Assembly: GCA_022579005.1 (NCBI GenBank)
Contig: MU401621.1
Span: forward strand, 1-64,000
Length of the DNA stretch: 64,000 bases
Source of the DNA: Poronia punctata
Lineage: Eukaryota; Ascomycota; Sordariomycetes; Xylariales; Xylariaceae
Direction of reading: 5' to 3'
Part shown: positions 1 to 12,000 of the stretch, piece by piece
Position numbering within the stretch: the first letter of the stretch is position 1
How the letters are laid out: each line of letters opens with the position of its first letter
Position numbers and translations under genes: made by a program
Notes under the pieces: model-generated
What the model was told of the DNA's origin: nothing
Database searches by the model: none
What the model saw: the letters and a program-made list of their open reading frames with translations, nothing else

Positions 1-420
1 TAAATTTAGTTTTTTTAGTAGCAAAAGTAATAAGCTTTTTATTAAGTTTAGTAATATTAATAAGTTTAAGTTATTTAAGCTAAAGTTTTTTATTTTTTAA
101 ATTAATATATTATTATAGCTATAAAGCTAAAGCTTTTGTTTTAAATTTTTTATTTTAGTAATAAAATTTTTTTAAACAAAATAGTTTAATTTTATTAGCT
201 AATACTATTATTGCTAAATTGCTATACTATTAAGCTTTAATAATAATAATAAATAATATAAAACTTTTAATTATTAAAATTAGCAAAATAGCTAAATTAT
301 ATATATTAATTAATATATGCATAAAAAAATAAAACTTTTTTTCTTTATAAAATCTACACATATTAAATAAGTAAAAAAAAACCTTTTATAAAAAAACCTT
401 TTTTTTTATAATAGTCCTTA
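1..420. repeat. AT-saturated block, RIP-like repeat relic
   Basis: This stretch is almost entirely A and T, with isolated G or C mostly in AGC/GCT words, and it is dense in TA steps. It holds no open frame of note. Base composition returns to normal between about 420 and 800. In Pezizomycotina such blocks usually come from repeat-induced point mutation of transposon copies, which turns C into T on both strands. The original element cannot be recognised by eye. The block may continue to the left of the window. Confidence 0.7.
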
Positions 421-1663
421 CTGCAGCCGTATAACTTCTACTATATAAGCATTATATTAATTCCTATTATCTTATAACCTATTAGATCTAACACAACGTA
501 TATATATTAGCACTGTTATAGTAATAACCTCGTTAGGATCAACCTGTCCGATAAAGGTTTCTAACAGCACACGAGTACTATGTAAGCATAGACCAAGCAG
601 AACACCACAGATTAGGCTTTATAAAAAGTATTTTGATATCATGGTTCTAATCAACTTCCAAGCTGCTCTTTACACATATATAATGTCACCGTAACCCATT
701 GACTAATCATCTTTTACACGTATTGTTGTAGGATACTTAGATACACAGCCCTTGAAGAGATTTATACCTGGTATATACATATACCTATGCAAATATAACA
801 TAGAATGAAGGGACCAAATATCTCAACTTGGGGAAGTGCTGTGGAGCAAACCACGATCGGGTCGTGGTTGAACCAGTCAGAGGTGAAGGCTGCAAAGCCA
901 GACAACCTGAACACTCAAAAACTAACAGCACCGTTTTTCTTTGTAAGGTAGACCAGCAGTCTACTTGTTCGTGTTTCCTACAACCGACCATTGTAACTGG
1001 GGGGCTCTATTTCTCTTGCGTCGTTCTGGCTTCCAACTACCGTCGACCTCCTCCCTGTTACCTCTTCTAATCCTCTCCTCTTCATCGGCCTGTTCCTGCC
1101 CTCTAACTGGCGTCGGTTATTTGACAAGAAAAGTAACATCGGTGCCTTGTATCTATTCACCTAGGCCCTGTCTCTCCTCTCCTCTCCGCTCACCCCTGAG
1201 CACCGATTACAACACAGTCACAGCGCCCCAATTATCATACGTCCCGTCACCTTCTGCTGAAAGTGAACCCGACCTCCTATTTCGAATTATCCGAGTCCGA
1301 GTCGATTCGAGGTCAGTCGTCTGTCTGCTTATCCAGTTCACATGGGCATATCCAGTCCACACATATCCTATATACACCATACACCATATACCATACGCCT
1401 TCATACCATAACTACCTATACCTACAGCATGTACACCGGAATAGCTTGTAACAGCTGACCTTGACCTTCCTCTGTTCGAACTTAAAGTCGCTGATACCCT
1501 GGCAAATATAGTCTCTACACTTTGATGTGTATCAATCTCCCGAATACCGGACTTATCGTTGACCGTTTACTTTACCGCCATTTTTGAGCTTGACCACGTC
1601 AGCCCATCAGCAACTGTCTATACCTGTAATAACACTACACTATATACGAGGGTTTTTTCGAAT
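421..1663. other. Gene-free interval upstream of the Nrp1-like gene
   Basis: This is a transition from the AT block into ordinary sequence. From about 1040 to 1200 it becomes rich in pyrimidine runs (CT tracts), which is usual for a fungal promoter or 5' leader, and it leads into the start codon at 1664. Short open frames are present but show no domain, codon bias or splice pattern. I see no RNA gene. Confidence 0.5.
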
Positions 1664-3793
1664 ATGTCGAGCCAACAAACGGTGGCCGATCGCTATGTCG
1701 TTATCCACGTCGCGACGACCTGCGATGAGCACGGGGTATATGTAACCAAGGATTCCGCCGAGGTTATTGAGCTCGGGTGGATGCTACTTGATGCTAAGAC
1801 GCTGGAAGAGGTACACTACACCGCCATCTCCTCACGGGTTGCATAGGCTATATAAGCTGACACCGAGACTACCAACCGACAGATTCATCGCGAAAGCGTC
1901 CTTGTCAAACCCATCAACACGCCAATTACCCCCCTCTGCAGTAAGTTTATATTCCATCCGGCGGATAACCCTGAGCCGAGGGAGGGAAGTCGAATTGGTT
2001 GACTAATCGTGGACATTTTCCGCTCAATAGCTAGCCTCACTACGTTAACATGGGAACATGTCCGAAATGCCGGTACTTTCCGAGATGCTATCAATCGCTT
2101 TGACGCCTTCGCCAGCGAGCACTTAACTAGCAAGAATCTCGAGTTTGTCTTTGTGACGCTTGATGCTTGGGATCTCCGCGTCCAACTGCCTCGTGAAGCT
2201 CGGGATAAGGCTGTGGTGCTACCGCCATATCTGCAACACTCGCGTACCTTCGACCTGCGGACAGAGTACCAACGATGGCAGCAACACCACCCCGAATCGC
2301 TTCCTTTCGGCCCGTCGATGCTCTCCAACATTTGCGCCGCTCTCGAGGTTGAGCCTGTCCAGTCGAGCGCTCCGATCAAGCATAACCTTCCATTCCATCT
2401 ACAAGCACTTGCCCCGGCCTCGCCGCGTCGAGCTATGGAAGAGGCTGTGACCCTTGCCCGGGTTCTCCGTGGTCTGGTAAGGAAGTCCCAGCCGCCCCAG
2501 GACCACCCTGATGTCCTCACTCGTCCTATGGATGCTCGGGCCGATGTCCGGGCATTCTTGTCGGAACGCAGCAAGGTCTTGCACATGTCTGGTCTTCCTC
2601 ATGATACAACTCAGTCGGAGCTCGAGAGTTGGTTTACACAGTTTGGTGGTCGACCGATCGCTTTCTGGACATTACGCACGCCCGAACAGCACAAACCCAC
2701 TGGCACCGGGTTTGCCGTCTTCTCGTCTCATGAAGAGGTCGGTATCCCCATTCTTTATCTTGCCGCTCTCTAGTTGGACTTGTCTCGTGATGATGAATCC
2801 GCCCGCTTTATTCTACTACCGCTGACAGAGCTGACTCCTTTACAGGCGGCGGAGAGTCTCTGCATGAACGGACGTGCACTAAATGAGAAAGCGATAGAGG
2901 TCTCCCCCTCTTCGAGTCGTGTGCTAGACCGTGCAGCCGAGGTCTTAACACCTTTCCCCCCTAGCAAGAACCGGCCTCGACCCGGAGACTGGACCTGCCC
3001 ATCCTGCGGCTTCTCCAACTTCCAGAGACGCACGGCCTGCTTCCGTTGCTCATTCCCTGCCGTTAGCACTGGACCCCAGGGCGAGATGGGATATGGCTTT
3101 GGTTACGGCCCGCCGGCCATGATACCTCACCATCACGGTAACCATCATGGAAACATGGGTCACGGCGGTGGTCGTATGGGTGGCAGTGGCCCGGTCCCCT
3201 TCCGAGCCGGAGACTGGAAATGCGGCAACGAAGTATGTGGCTACCACAACTTCGCTAAGAATGTTTGCTGCCTGCGCTGCGGCTCGAGTCGCGCTGGTGC
3301 CGCGATGGTTGCCGACTCGGGTTATCCTTCGCCTATGGATGGTGGTTCGAACTACGGCATGGGATCAGGTTCCATGGCTGGTACGCCTGGCCCTGGACCC
3401 TTTACCTCAGGTGGTCCGCCTTTTGGGGCCTCTGGTGGATATGGTCAGCATTTCGGCGGCCCACCCAGCACATACGCCTTACCTTCCGGAATTGGTGGAG
3501 GGGCGGCTCCGTACCCGTCCTTAAACACGCACTTCGGACCGGCTCCGGGATCTCATTCAGCTGGCCCATTTGACAGCCGTGCTGCCGAGGCCGCGTTCCA
3601 AGCTGCTGGTAATGGACCTGCCTCTGCAGGACCTCCCAACAACAACAGCAACAACCCCAACAATTTCTACCCTGGGCAAACCGACGCCGATCCCTTCGCG
3701 TTTTTGTCCACGGGAATGGGTGGGCTCTCCGTGAGCGGTGGGGATGCGAGGCAGAATGGTGCCGGCGGCCCTCCGAGCAAATCACCGGCCTAG
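1664..3793 (+). CDS. nrp1: Nrp1-type RNA-binding protein (exonuclease-like fold, RRM, two RanBP2 zinc fingers)
   Basis: Four exons: 1664-1810, 1883-1940, 2031-2737, 2846-3793, giving 619 aa. All introns have GT/AG ends, and intron 2 has a GACTAAT branch site. Residues 1 to about 210 follow an ERI-1-like DEDD exonuclease fold, but the first motif reads VIHVATTCD where active enzymes have a DxE, so catalysis is doubtful. An RRM follows (RNP2 LHMSGLP; RNP1 GTGFAVFS). Two RanBP2-type zinc fingers come next, with Cys355, 358, 369, 372 and Cys430, 435, 446, 449. The C-terminal 170 residues are low-complexity Gly/Pro/Asn/Ser. Budding-yeast Nrp1 is an Asn-rich RNA-binding protein of stress granules; a role in mRNA handling here is inferred from that. 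The start is the first ATG after a stop-free leader in this frame and fits the fold. The identity of the family is well supported; the function is not. Confidence 0.88.
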
Positions 3794-5539
3794 TCCGTAA
3801 TGATGAGAACAGTCGAAGAGCATGGCGGGCATTTGCCTATCGCTCTGGTGTGCTCGGGATGGTGAAGGTATTATCGTCGCCCCGGGCCGCACTGTTGAGT
3901 CGACTGCAGTCATTTGAGATTATCCGTCTTTTAAAAACTTAAGTATACTGGCACAAGGTTGAAATTATTGATTATACGGGGGAGGGGACCGCGAAATTCA
4001 AGAGGCAAAGTCATAACTCTACACACTGGATTGCAACGGAATGTTTTAGTGGGAGTTGGAAAGAGAAAAGAAACCGACGGGAGACAGATTCTTTCCGACA
4101 TGGGCAAACGGATGGCGGGGTTAGGGGGGCGTCGCAGGCCTTTTTGTGCGTCTTTTACCACGAGTTACCCTGGCATACATTAAAGCACTTCGACCTAGAC
4201 GGGATGGACATTACTTGTACATGGCAGGAAATTTGTAGCCGGAGTGTAGCAGGACTGGACATGGACGGCGGCATAGCGCAGGGAGTGCAAAGGGGTGTTT
4301 GGGGTTGTGTTCCTGATTATCTCCCTCTCTCTGTCTGTCTATCTGTCTCTGGGTTGGATGTGTCAAACTTCGTTGCATCTCATATTTTTCTCTACCACAG
4401 CTTTCACTTACAAGACTATTTTCTCTTCTCTCTCAAAATGTCTACAACCCGCCCGCGATTCTTCTTTATTTGTTCTGTCTTTTACCCAGTGTTCTTCTAT
4501 TACCCGTGTCTGTACCTTTATTTCTTTGACCCTTTTAATATTGTGCCCTTTCTCCATTACTAAAAGAAGGTGGTCCGTATAACGGCAACCCAACCCTTGA
4601 CCCGCTTGATATCTCTTTCGTCCCCCTTTCCTTCCTCACCTTAAAAAAGATGGTCACGCGGGATGGTAGGCTTTCAGATAGCCCTGGTGGACGGTATGAG
4701 GAGTCGGGGCGGATGGATTTGGCCGGCTCTGGCTGGATTGGTAGGATGGTACCTTAGTCGGTGTGTTTCGACTCCTTTGGCTCCCTTGACCATCAAGGAT
4801 AAGCTTTCCATTTCTGTTTAATTCCTCTGGCCTCGGTACGAGGCGGGTGTTGCCCTTACCAATCACGTCGCCTCGGGCACAAATACGCAACAACAACAAC
4901 AGAAAGCCTCACTTCCACACACAAGATACCTTAGGTACGGTACGCATTGGACAGCCGCAGCAACCACGGCTGAACTTTGTCAGTGTGGTGATTGCGCTAG
5001 ATGGTCACAATACGTACCTTGCCAAGGGGCAACCCAAGAACATACTGAGAGCACAATAAGAACTGGTCATAATTGCTCTTTGCCAAACCATCCCTATAAC
5101 ATCTGAAATAGTAAAACGTAGAACCACGAAGACGTCACATTCTACCACCCAATACCTCGGAGAAATTCATGGCATGGAAAGATGTAGTTGTAGGGCACGT
5201 AAAATGAAATAATGCAAGAGCGTACTGTTAGCAGCCGGTTGCGCATTCCACAGAGAAAAAGGTATGATGTAATTGTACCAACCACTACCTACTCGAATTT
5301 ATTTTACACAGGACACCTCTTCTTTCTTTACTCGCACACAATTTTCCACATTAACTCTCATGTCCCATCCTCTACCCCATCGGAAGAGGAAAACTGAAAG
5401 ATCTGACAGAACTTGAGAACTAAGACCTAACCGTACACTTCCTGTCCTAGCAGACACCAACATCACCACTCGTACTCGTACTCGTCCACCGACTATCATA
5501 TCGGTTACGATAGTATGAATCGCTGCCGGCAACCGACGA
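3794..5539. other. Gene-free interval between two convergent genes
   Basis: This lies between the 3' ends of the Nrp1-like gene and of the reverse-strand gene ending at 5540, so it should hold both 3' UTRs and terminators. A CT/GTCT microsatellite lies at 4319-4352 and a short CAA run near 4890. The open frames of 60-140 codons here show no motif and no coding bias. Confidence 0.5.
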
Positions 5540-7630
5540 TCACCCACCAAGATTGGCCCCTTGGCCGTTCGGTGGCGGATCAGGGATAGATCCCGCCTGT
5601 ACCGGGGCCCACTTGCCGGTGAAATGGGCAGGATCGATGGTCGCCGGAAATCCATATCGGCCTTTTCGAGAGTGCGCGGGCTCACGTCGCTCTTGTTGCA
5701 ATTTTTGCACCGGTCCGATTATCTGTCTGTACCCGCCCGGCAATGGAACAGGAGGCTTGTACGCGCCGTGACTCACCTCCCAAGCACTATCATCAAACGG
5801 CGGAAACTGAGCACCATACGGATTCTCATACCGTCGGGCATCATCCGAATTCTGCAGAAATTTATTTTCGTCATGTCTCTCGGGCCGTCCGACACTATCG
5901 ACCCCTTTCTCCATACTCGCTTCTGCCCTCAAGAGCGCGAGACGCGTCATGCGTGACTGTTTAGACCAGCGCGCACGCTTACAGTGCATTAGACTGAACT
6001 GGCCAGTCGTGTCTATGCTACGATTCGCATATTCGTAGTCTTTGGTGTTTATCTCGGCTTCCGAGGGGGTGATGTTCCGGCCAGAGGGCCAATGTATATT
6101 GCCCCATAGGGCGAAGTACATGTAATGCTCGTCGAGGTTGTATCCCCGTCTAACCAGCTCTCTAGTGACTAGGGTAATTGGGGGGGTGCGGAGCCCACAG
6201 GGTGCTCCTTCTCCGTCTGGAACGTAGGCTCCTCGGCCTATCTTCTCTTTTTCGATGCCCAAGATTGCTTTGCCGTTCCAGTCTGATGTTCGGGGCAGGG
6301 CGTCGTGTGTGATCTTCAAGGAGAGGAGCTCGGCCGTTGTTCGATACTTATGTCCCATTAGGAGCTCCCAAAGCGGTGTAAGGGTTGGCTGGGATACGAA
6401 GAGTTGAAGGAGATCGCATGAGTCCGGGCCATGGTAAGGGTCGGAGAAGGTGAGGGCCAACTTGACAAAGAATACTTGCAGACAGAGAAGGTCACCGTGG
6501 TTGAATTTCTCCACCCATTTTCGTCGCTCCCCGTTATCGTCGGCCCTCATTACCTGCGCAAGTCTATGCAAAGCTTCTTCGGTCCCGCGCGGGGTTCTAT
6601 GGCCTTCTCGCGCTAGATAGGCAAGGATCTCTCTGATTTCGCGGGTGCGACGCAGCGTGGAGAGATATAGATTGTGATACCCCTTGATGTCATGTGGCGG
6701 CAGCTCGTCTCGGACGGCGGCCTCGGCCGCTGGTGCATTGGCCTTGATCCAGATCGGTACCCATTGTGCCGTGTTGGCGTCGACGATGCGGCGGAAGTCT
6801 GTGGACGCGCCGTATACCTTGTTCCAATCATCCGGGCCGAGCTGTTGGGCGAAATTTAGCACTGATAACGCGTTCTTGCATAGTTCGGCCATGGGATCGG
6901 ACGGGGGCGCCTGGATGTTGGTATCTACACCGTGGCTCAGGGCCGTTCTAATTCGCATGAGACGGGAAGAGTCATTGGCTGGGGCTAGGTTACTGGCATT
7001 GGTATTGGAAGCTGACGCCTGAACAGGGACTCCAGTGGAAGAAGAGCCCTGGTTGGTACCGGGACGCCATTTTGACCAAGGATTGTAGAGGATTGGTATA
7101 TCTGGCAAATATTCGATCATGTCGTGGTAAGTGGCGGCAAAGATTGCGGCCTGTGGGGAAGGACGCGCTGCTGCGAAGTGGGATTTATATGTCTGGCCGG
7201 GTATGAAACAAGGGACACGGTTGTTAATGGAGTCTGAGACTTCTGCTGAAGGGCCTGTCATGGGAAGAGGAGCATTATTGGCGTTGACACCAGACGCTTG
7301 AACAAGGCCCGCCACGGCTGGAAGGCCCTGGTTCTGTCCCTGAGCCAAGCCTTGAGGTTGACTGGTACCGCCGGTAGAAGAAGCAACAACAACAGGCACA
7401 GGGACGCCCCCGTTATCCTTCAATCTCTTGCTCTCACGTTCGTCATCATCATCTTGGGAACTTTGCATTGCCCGTAGCTCTCTCATAATCGAGGTTAGCT
7501 CCCCAATAGTAGCCTTGGAGCCGTCGGGATGATTGTATTTCGGCTTTTGGAGTTCCACTTGGACCTCAAGAATGCTCGGGGCCAGCACGCTGGAGACGGG
7601 GCGGGAGACAGGAAATGGGTATTGAATCAT
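5540..7630 (-). CDS. Unrecognised 696-aa protein
   Basis: This is a single long open frame from ATG at 7630 to TGA at 5540, with no intron needed. I do not recognise the family. The N-terminal 55 residues are followed by an acidic stretch (SSQDDDDERE) next to a basic SKRLKDN patch that could act as a nuclear signal. A Gly/Pro/Gln/Ala-rich linker runs to about residue 150, and the rest is globular and mixed helical. The C-terminal part is rich in aromatic and Arg residues (for example HYMYFALWGNIHW and CKRARWSKQSRMTR) and ends in a Pro/Gly tail. There is no signal peptide and no membrane segment. Length, composition and the lack of stops across 2 kb make it a real gene; a nuclear regulatory or RNA-related role would be speculation. 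It is followed on the same strand by no other gene before the convergent Nrp1-like gene. Confidence 0.8.
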   Translation of the reverse strand: MIQYPFPVSRPVSSVLAPSILEVQVELQKPKYNHPDGSKATIGELTSIMRELRAMQSSQDDDDERESKRLKDNGGVPVPVVVASSTGGTSQPQGLAQGQNQGLPAVAGLVQASGVNANNAPLPMTGPSAEVSDSINNRVPCFIPGQTYKSHFAAARPSPQAAIFAATYHDMIEYLPDIPILYNPWSKWRPGTNQGSSSTGVPVQASASNTNASNLAPANDSSRLMRIRTALSHGVDTNIQAPPSDPMAELCKNALSVLNFAQQLGPDDWNKVYGASTDFRRIVDANTAQWVPIWIKANAPAAEAAVRDELPPHDIKGYHNLYLSTLRRTREIREILAYLAREGHRTPRGTEEALHRLAQVMRADDNGERRKWVEKFNHGDLLCLQVFFVKLALTFSDPYHGPDSCDLLQLFVSQPTLTPLWELLMGHKYRTTAELLSLKITHDALPRTSDWNGKAILGIEKEKIGRGAYVPDGEGAPCGLRTPPITLVTRELVRRGYNLDEHYMYFALWGNIHWPSGRNITPSEAEINTKDYEYANRSIDTTGQFSLMHCKRARWSKQSRMTRLALLRAEASMEKGVDSVGRPERHDENKFLQNSDDARRYENPYGAQFPPFDDSAWEVSHGAYKPPVPLPGGYRQIIGPVQKLQQERREPAHSRKGRYGFPATIDPAHFTGKWAPVQAGSIPDPPPNGQGANLGG

Positions 7631-9018
7631 TGTTATTTCTCGTCTCGTCTTTCTTTCTCAATCGAGAGGAAGCAAGCAGTTGAGGGGAAGGAGGGGGGAA
7701 GGAGGATGTAAGCCTGTATAGACTCGAAAGACTATTCAGATTCCAACGAAAGAAAGAGAGAGGGGTTGGGAACAGAACAGAACAGAATATGCAAGCCTCG
7801 ACTTGAACTGGCAAGTAAAGGTCAAAGAGATGATGGGAACAAGAAGAAGCCTTGACTCGAGATGTTTCCTTTTCTGAAAAGTAAAGCAGGAAGAAAGAAG
7901 AGAGAAGAGAGAATGTGGGAGAGAGAGGAGGAATTAAATAGACATGAAAACATGCGGAAAGTGTTTTAAAAAAAACTCTTCAACAATCACTTGTTGAATA
8001 GGACTAGGACAATAGGGTTTGTTTGTTTTAGCAGAATAGGGTCGACGGCATGGTTGTCGATAATTCCCATTGAGAGAGGATCCGCCTTTTTCTTGTGGTG
8101 GGGTAGGAAAGGGTAAAAAGCTGTTTGTTTGTTTGTTTTGTTTTGTGTTGTTTGTTTCGAGTTAATAGGGGTCGACGACATGGTTGTCGATAATCCATTC
8201 TATTGAGGGGGGGGGGATCCGCCTTTCCTTGTAATTGGGGGAAAAATTTGTTTGTATGTTTATATGAATGGACATGAATGAATGACAAGGTTCTATTTTG
8301 CCCATGTATTATAGATAGAGCAAGGTACATACATACATACTTATTCACAGGTCGACGGCATGTCTGTCGATGGTGGGTAAGTACCTAGACTGGGGTGATG
8401 TGGGTGGTGCAGGAGGGGTACAAGTTGTTAGGGATTGTGAACGGAAAAAAGTTCTTCAGAGCCCCTCCCTGTTTTTCTTTTGTTGTGTGAAAAAAAAACC
8501 ATTCTTCAAAGCACAAGTTATATCGCCATTTCTCACTCCTTCCTAGAGGACTTATCCCTCCCTCACCTCCATGATGATATATGTCTGAGATCTTCAGTCT
8601 ACTTCACCTAGATAGATGAGAGAGACATTGATGGAATGTAGGTAGGTAGGGTACTACCACTAGACAATGGACCTGGCTCTAAAGCTGTTGTATTTAGATA
8701 TGCGGGAAATGGGGACACTCGATGAAGACGGAAGACGAATGAGTTTGGTGGCTACACATTATCATTAAGAATAATCGTGCCATCTTGACTAAGTAGGTAG
8801 GTAGCTGGCCTCGGTTACCCATGTAACCCAAGAGTCTAAGATTGGTATAGGAGCTCATCTACTCATAACATTAATGTAACAACACACAAGTATAGACAGA
8901 TTTGCCAGGCTCTAATCCACTAATCCACCAGTGGTTCGTATCGTGGCCCCTAAAAGGTCCTAATTCCTCCACTTCCTTTCCACAGTCCTCAAGGTCTGAG
9001 GGTAATATAAACTGTAGG
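7631..9018. other. Gene-free interval: promoter of the 5540-7630 gene and 3' end of xrn1
   Basis: Reading on the minus strand, this joins the 3' end of xrn1 to the promoter of the unknown gene. The part next to 7630 is rich in AG on the plus strand (CT-rich on the coding strand), as expected for a leader. It contains the three-copy repeat at 8041-8371, GTTT and ACAT microsatellites (8130-8155, 8325-8341) and a run of ten G at 8207-8216. No coding sequence was seen. Confidence 0.5.
8041..8371. repeat. Three-copy degenerate direct repeat with a GTCGAC...GTCGAT core
   Basis: A 21-nt core, GTCGACGGCATGGTTGTCGA plus T, begins at 8041, recurs with one change at 8171 and with two changes at 8351. 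The core holds a small inverted repeat (TCGAC/GTCGA). The first two copies also share the following sequence (TAAT..., then GGATCCGCCTTT) and a preceding GTTT-rich stretch, so the repeat unit is about 130 bp with the third copy 180 bp further on. It may be a minisatellite or a cluster of protein-binding sites in the promoter of the gene at 5540-7630. Confidence 0.75.
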
Positions 9019-12000
9019 TCAACCGACTGTAGCGGCTGCAGAGGCGTTATCATTGCCATTTGTAGCTGCTCCTCGTCCTCGTCCACGACCCCTGCCGCCG
9101 CCGCCGCCGTTGGCATTGGCGTTGCCACGCCCTCGTCCTCGTCCGCGGCCATTACCACGCGAGGCAAGTTCGGCTGTAGGGGGGACAGCGTTGTAACTCT
9201 CCCGAGGTCCATGGTTATTGGCATATGCGTTACCAGCTTGTGCCATGCCTGCTGGGTTTGCGTATGGGGCAGTGGGGTGATTGGCAAAAGACTGCTGAGA
9301 TGCGTAGTTGTCAGGTGACGGGTATGCGTACGGTCCACCCCTGCCGCCTCTGCCGCCTCTGCCACTGCCTCTACCACCACCTCTGCCGGCCCGACCACCC
9401 CAGTCCTGCCCCCGTGGGCCGTGCGCAGAGAAACCATTGAAATCTGCTGGATGCGAGTTGCCTTGGCCCATCGTATCCGAGTGGCCATTCGGGTGCGGCC
9501 GATACACCAGGCTGCTGTGTTGAAGGTTAGGTACGGCTGAGCCCCTTGGCCCGCGCTGTGACGGGCCGCCACGGCCACCTGTGACATGGCGGTTTCCCCC
9601 ATTTACCACTCCGCGCCAGCTGCCCCGCAATGGCGGTGGGGCCGTGGCCTCTCGGAGATGCGAACCTGCTGGGAGCGCCGTGTAATGGTAGCTTTGCGCA
9701 GTCAGGGGATTCGCGACAGGTCGAGCAGGCATCCTTTCCAAGCTTGATTTGGACCATGTGACGACTTGTCTGTTGGTTACATTGAGGACCGAGTTGGCGT
9801 GGACCGTCTGGCCGCGGAATGGGTCGCAGCGGCCATTCAACGTCGTGCCATTCATAAACGAGTTGTCCCAAAGGACGTCCAGCATGTGGTGACTACCCAC
9901 CGTGCTTATGCCCACCACCGTTCCTTTCGACGCGATCGGAACTTTGCCCGAGTCTTGGACGTAGACAACCCGGTCACCCAGTCCAAAGGTTTGATGGCCG
10001 AGCCTCTGTTGCGAGTCTTTGGGGTGGAGCAGAGCAGATCGGGGAACACCCTTGACTTTCTTGCGGTCTGTCTTGCCAATCGACTCCCTGATCGCATCGA
10101 CCGCCTTTTGGATTTCCGCCACCACTTCAGAGTCTAGTTGCTCTGCGCTGAGTGGGACTCGTTCGAACTTGCTCGTTTCGATCGTCTTGAGCCAAGCCCC
10201 GATTTCTTTGATTTTCGTAGTGGCCTCCTCGCGGTCCGGCCATAGGCTCGTGTCGTTATACTCGTTCCCGGATGGGTTCCGCAGTATGGCCGCAAAGAAA
10301 TCCGGGAACAGCGTCATGTACTGAACCAGCAAGGCAACCGCCACATGGCTGAACTCCCAGCCCGACTTCGATTTACGCGAATATCCCAGCACCTTCTGCT
10401 GTTTGCCTTCGAATTTCAGGTTCAGCCCCAGGTTGACTTTCATACCACCTACGGTGTGGACCTGGAACGACGAGGTGATCTTGCTGAGTACCAGAGGGTG
10501 CAGGCCGAGATCTTTCGCAACAGCAAAAGACGGCTTGTACCCGCTCTGCTGTTCGGCGCGGCGAATGATCGGCCGTGCAAAGTCGGGCTCTTTATTGGCC
10601 GCCATCGATACCAGGATCTCGGCCTTGTTGTCGCCGTGGTGCGCGATGACCTCTAGGGGACGCCCGTAGGCTAACTCGCCGAGGTAAAGAACACGACTTC
10701 CGACAGGAAACTCTTCCTCGAAAGGAACGGCAGCCCGCTCGATAAAACGCTCGTCTGGGCTCACAACCTCGTCCACAATGACTTGTGCCGCATAATCAGT
10801 CTCCATACCCGGGATGGGCCCGTAGGCTTTGATGGTGGCGCCCTCGTCCGTCTTGATCAGACCCTTGAGCATCTCCACATGAACCAAAGACTCGGCAGAA
10901 CCGATGATAATCCCCAGTCGTTTGCTGTAAAAATTCTCGATTCTCTTGGCCTTCTTGTTCCATTCAGAGATATCCCTATCGGAATGGTGGGTGCAGATAA
11001 CCTCCTGGGGGTTGTTGGGATCTGACGTGTATTCAAACAACTCGTCGGAGACCCGGACAACTTTCGCTTCCTGCAGGAATGGATAGCCGACGTGACACGT
11101 CTGACCTAGCTTGACTTTGGCTGTCTCGACTCGGCAGCGCATCTCCACATCGGATAATGTGACCACCATGCTCTCGTTCCGACTGTCTTGCTGAAACACG
11201 TTCACACCATGAAATCCAAGTGTCGCGTTGAACGGGAGAGTGGCAAGACTCGGGAAGCCCGCCAGTGCGTCGACGCCCACCTTGGCCCCATCCACTAGAC
11301 CTACGTATAGATCCAGACCATCGGCTACAGGAAGGTCGAAGATGTTTTCCACGCATCGGCAGTTCGGAATATCCGGGAAGATACCCACCATAGATGAAGG
11401 GTAATGGAAGTCCACTTCAGGGGCGTACGTAAATTTGAGGGACACGCCAAAGTCGTTTCTAGCTTTCTCCTCCGGTGAGAGAAGCTCGTTTCGGGGAGCC
11501 ATTGCGGCAAGTAGTCGGTCCTCCTCGATGAAAGGGATCTTGACAACCGCTTCCCACTCCATCTTCTTGCCGTTCATGTCTAGTTCGAAGTCACGCGGGT
11601 AAAAGTCAATAATAGGCGATTTAGGGTCAGTCATGAGTTCGTGGTATACAGTCGGCACAATCTTCTTGCTTCTGTCCGGCAAAACGCCCATCAGCTGTTC
11701 AAAGGGGCGGAAAGGTTGGCCAAGTTTGAAGTCGAGATTGGCGTTGAAACCTTTGGAGATGTCTAGTTTGACACGTTAGCGATCGCGGTCAGGAAAGGTT
11801 GAGCCACCACTGACTCGAGACAAAGCTTACCTGAAGTCATGGGTGAATAATGGTACTGGTAGTACCAAGGCCAGGAAGCTACTCCGCGGTAATAATAGTA
11901 TAAAACCCATTGTAGACCCTGAACGTAATTCTCAGAGAGCTTGACGAGTTCCGCTTCTTTGACCTCTTCCGGCCAGTGGAACTTCTCCTCGTAGTACTTA

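Noticed and set aside
1..420. Telomere or subtelomere
   Set aside because: No TTAGGG-type array is present; the block is only AT rich.
965..1411. 148-codon plus-strand frame before the Nrp1-like gene
   Set aside because: It is composed of Ser/Pro/Leu from CT-rich leader sequence and has no motif or splice link to the main gene.
1885..2586. 233-codon minus-strand frame
   Set aside because: It is antisense to the Nrp1-like exons and full of Arg and Ser with no domain.
8871..9602. 243-codon minus-strand frame at the end of xrn1
   Set aside because: It overlaps the RGG-coding 3' end of xrn1 in another frame and arises from its low-complexity, GC-rich codons.
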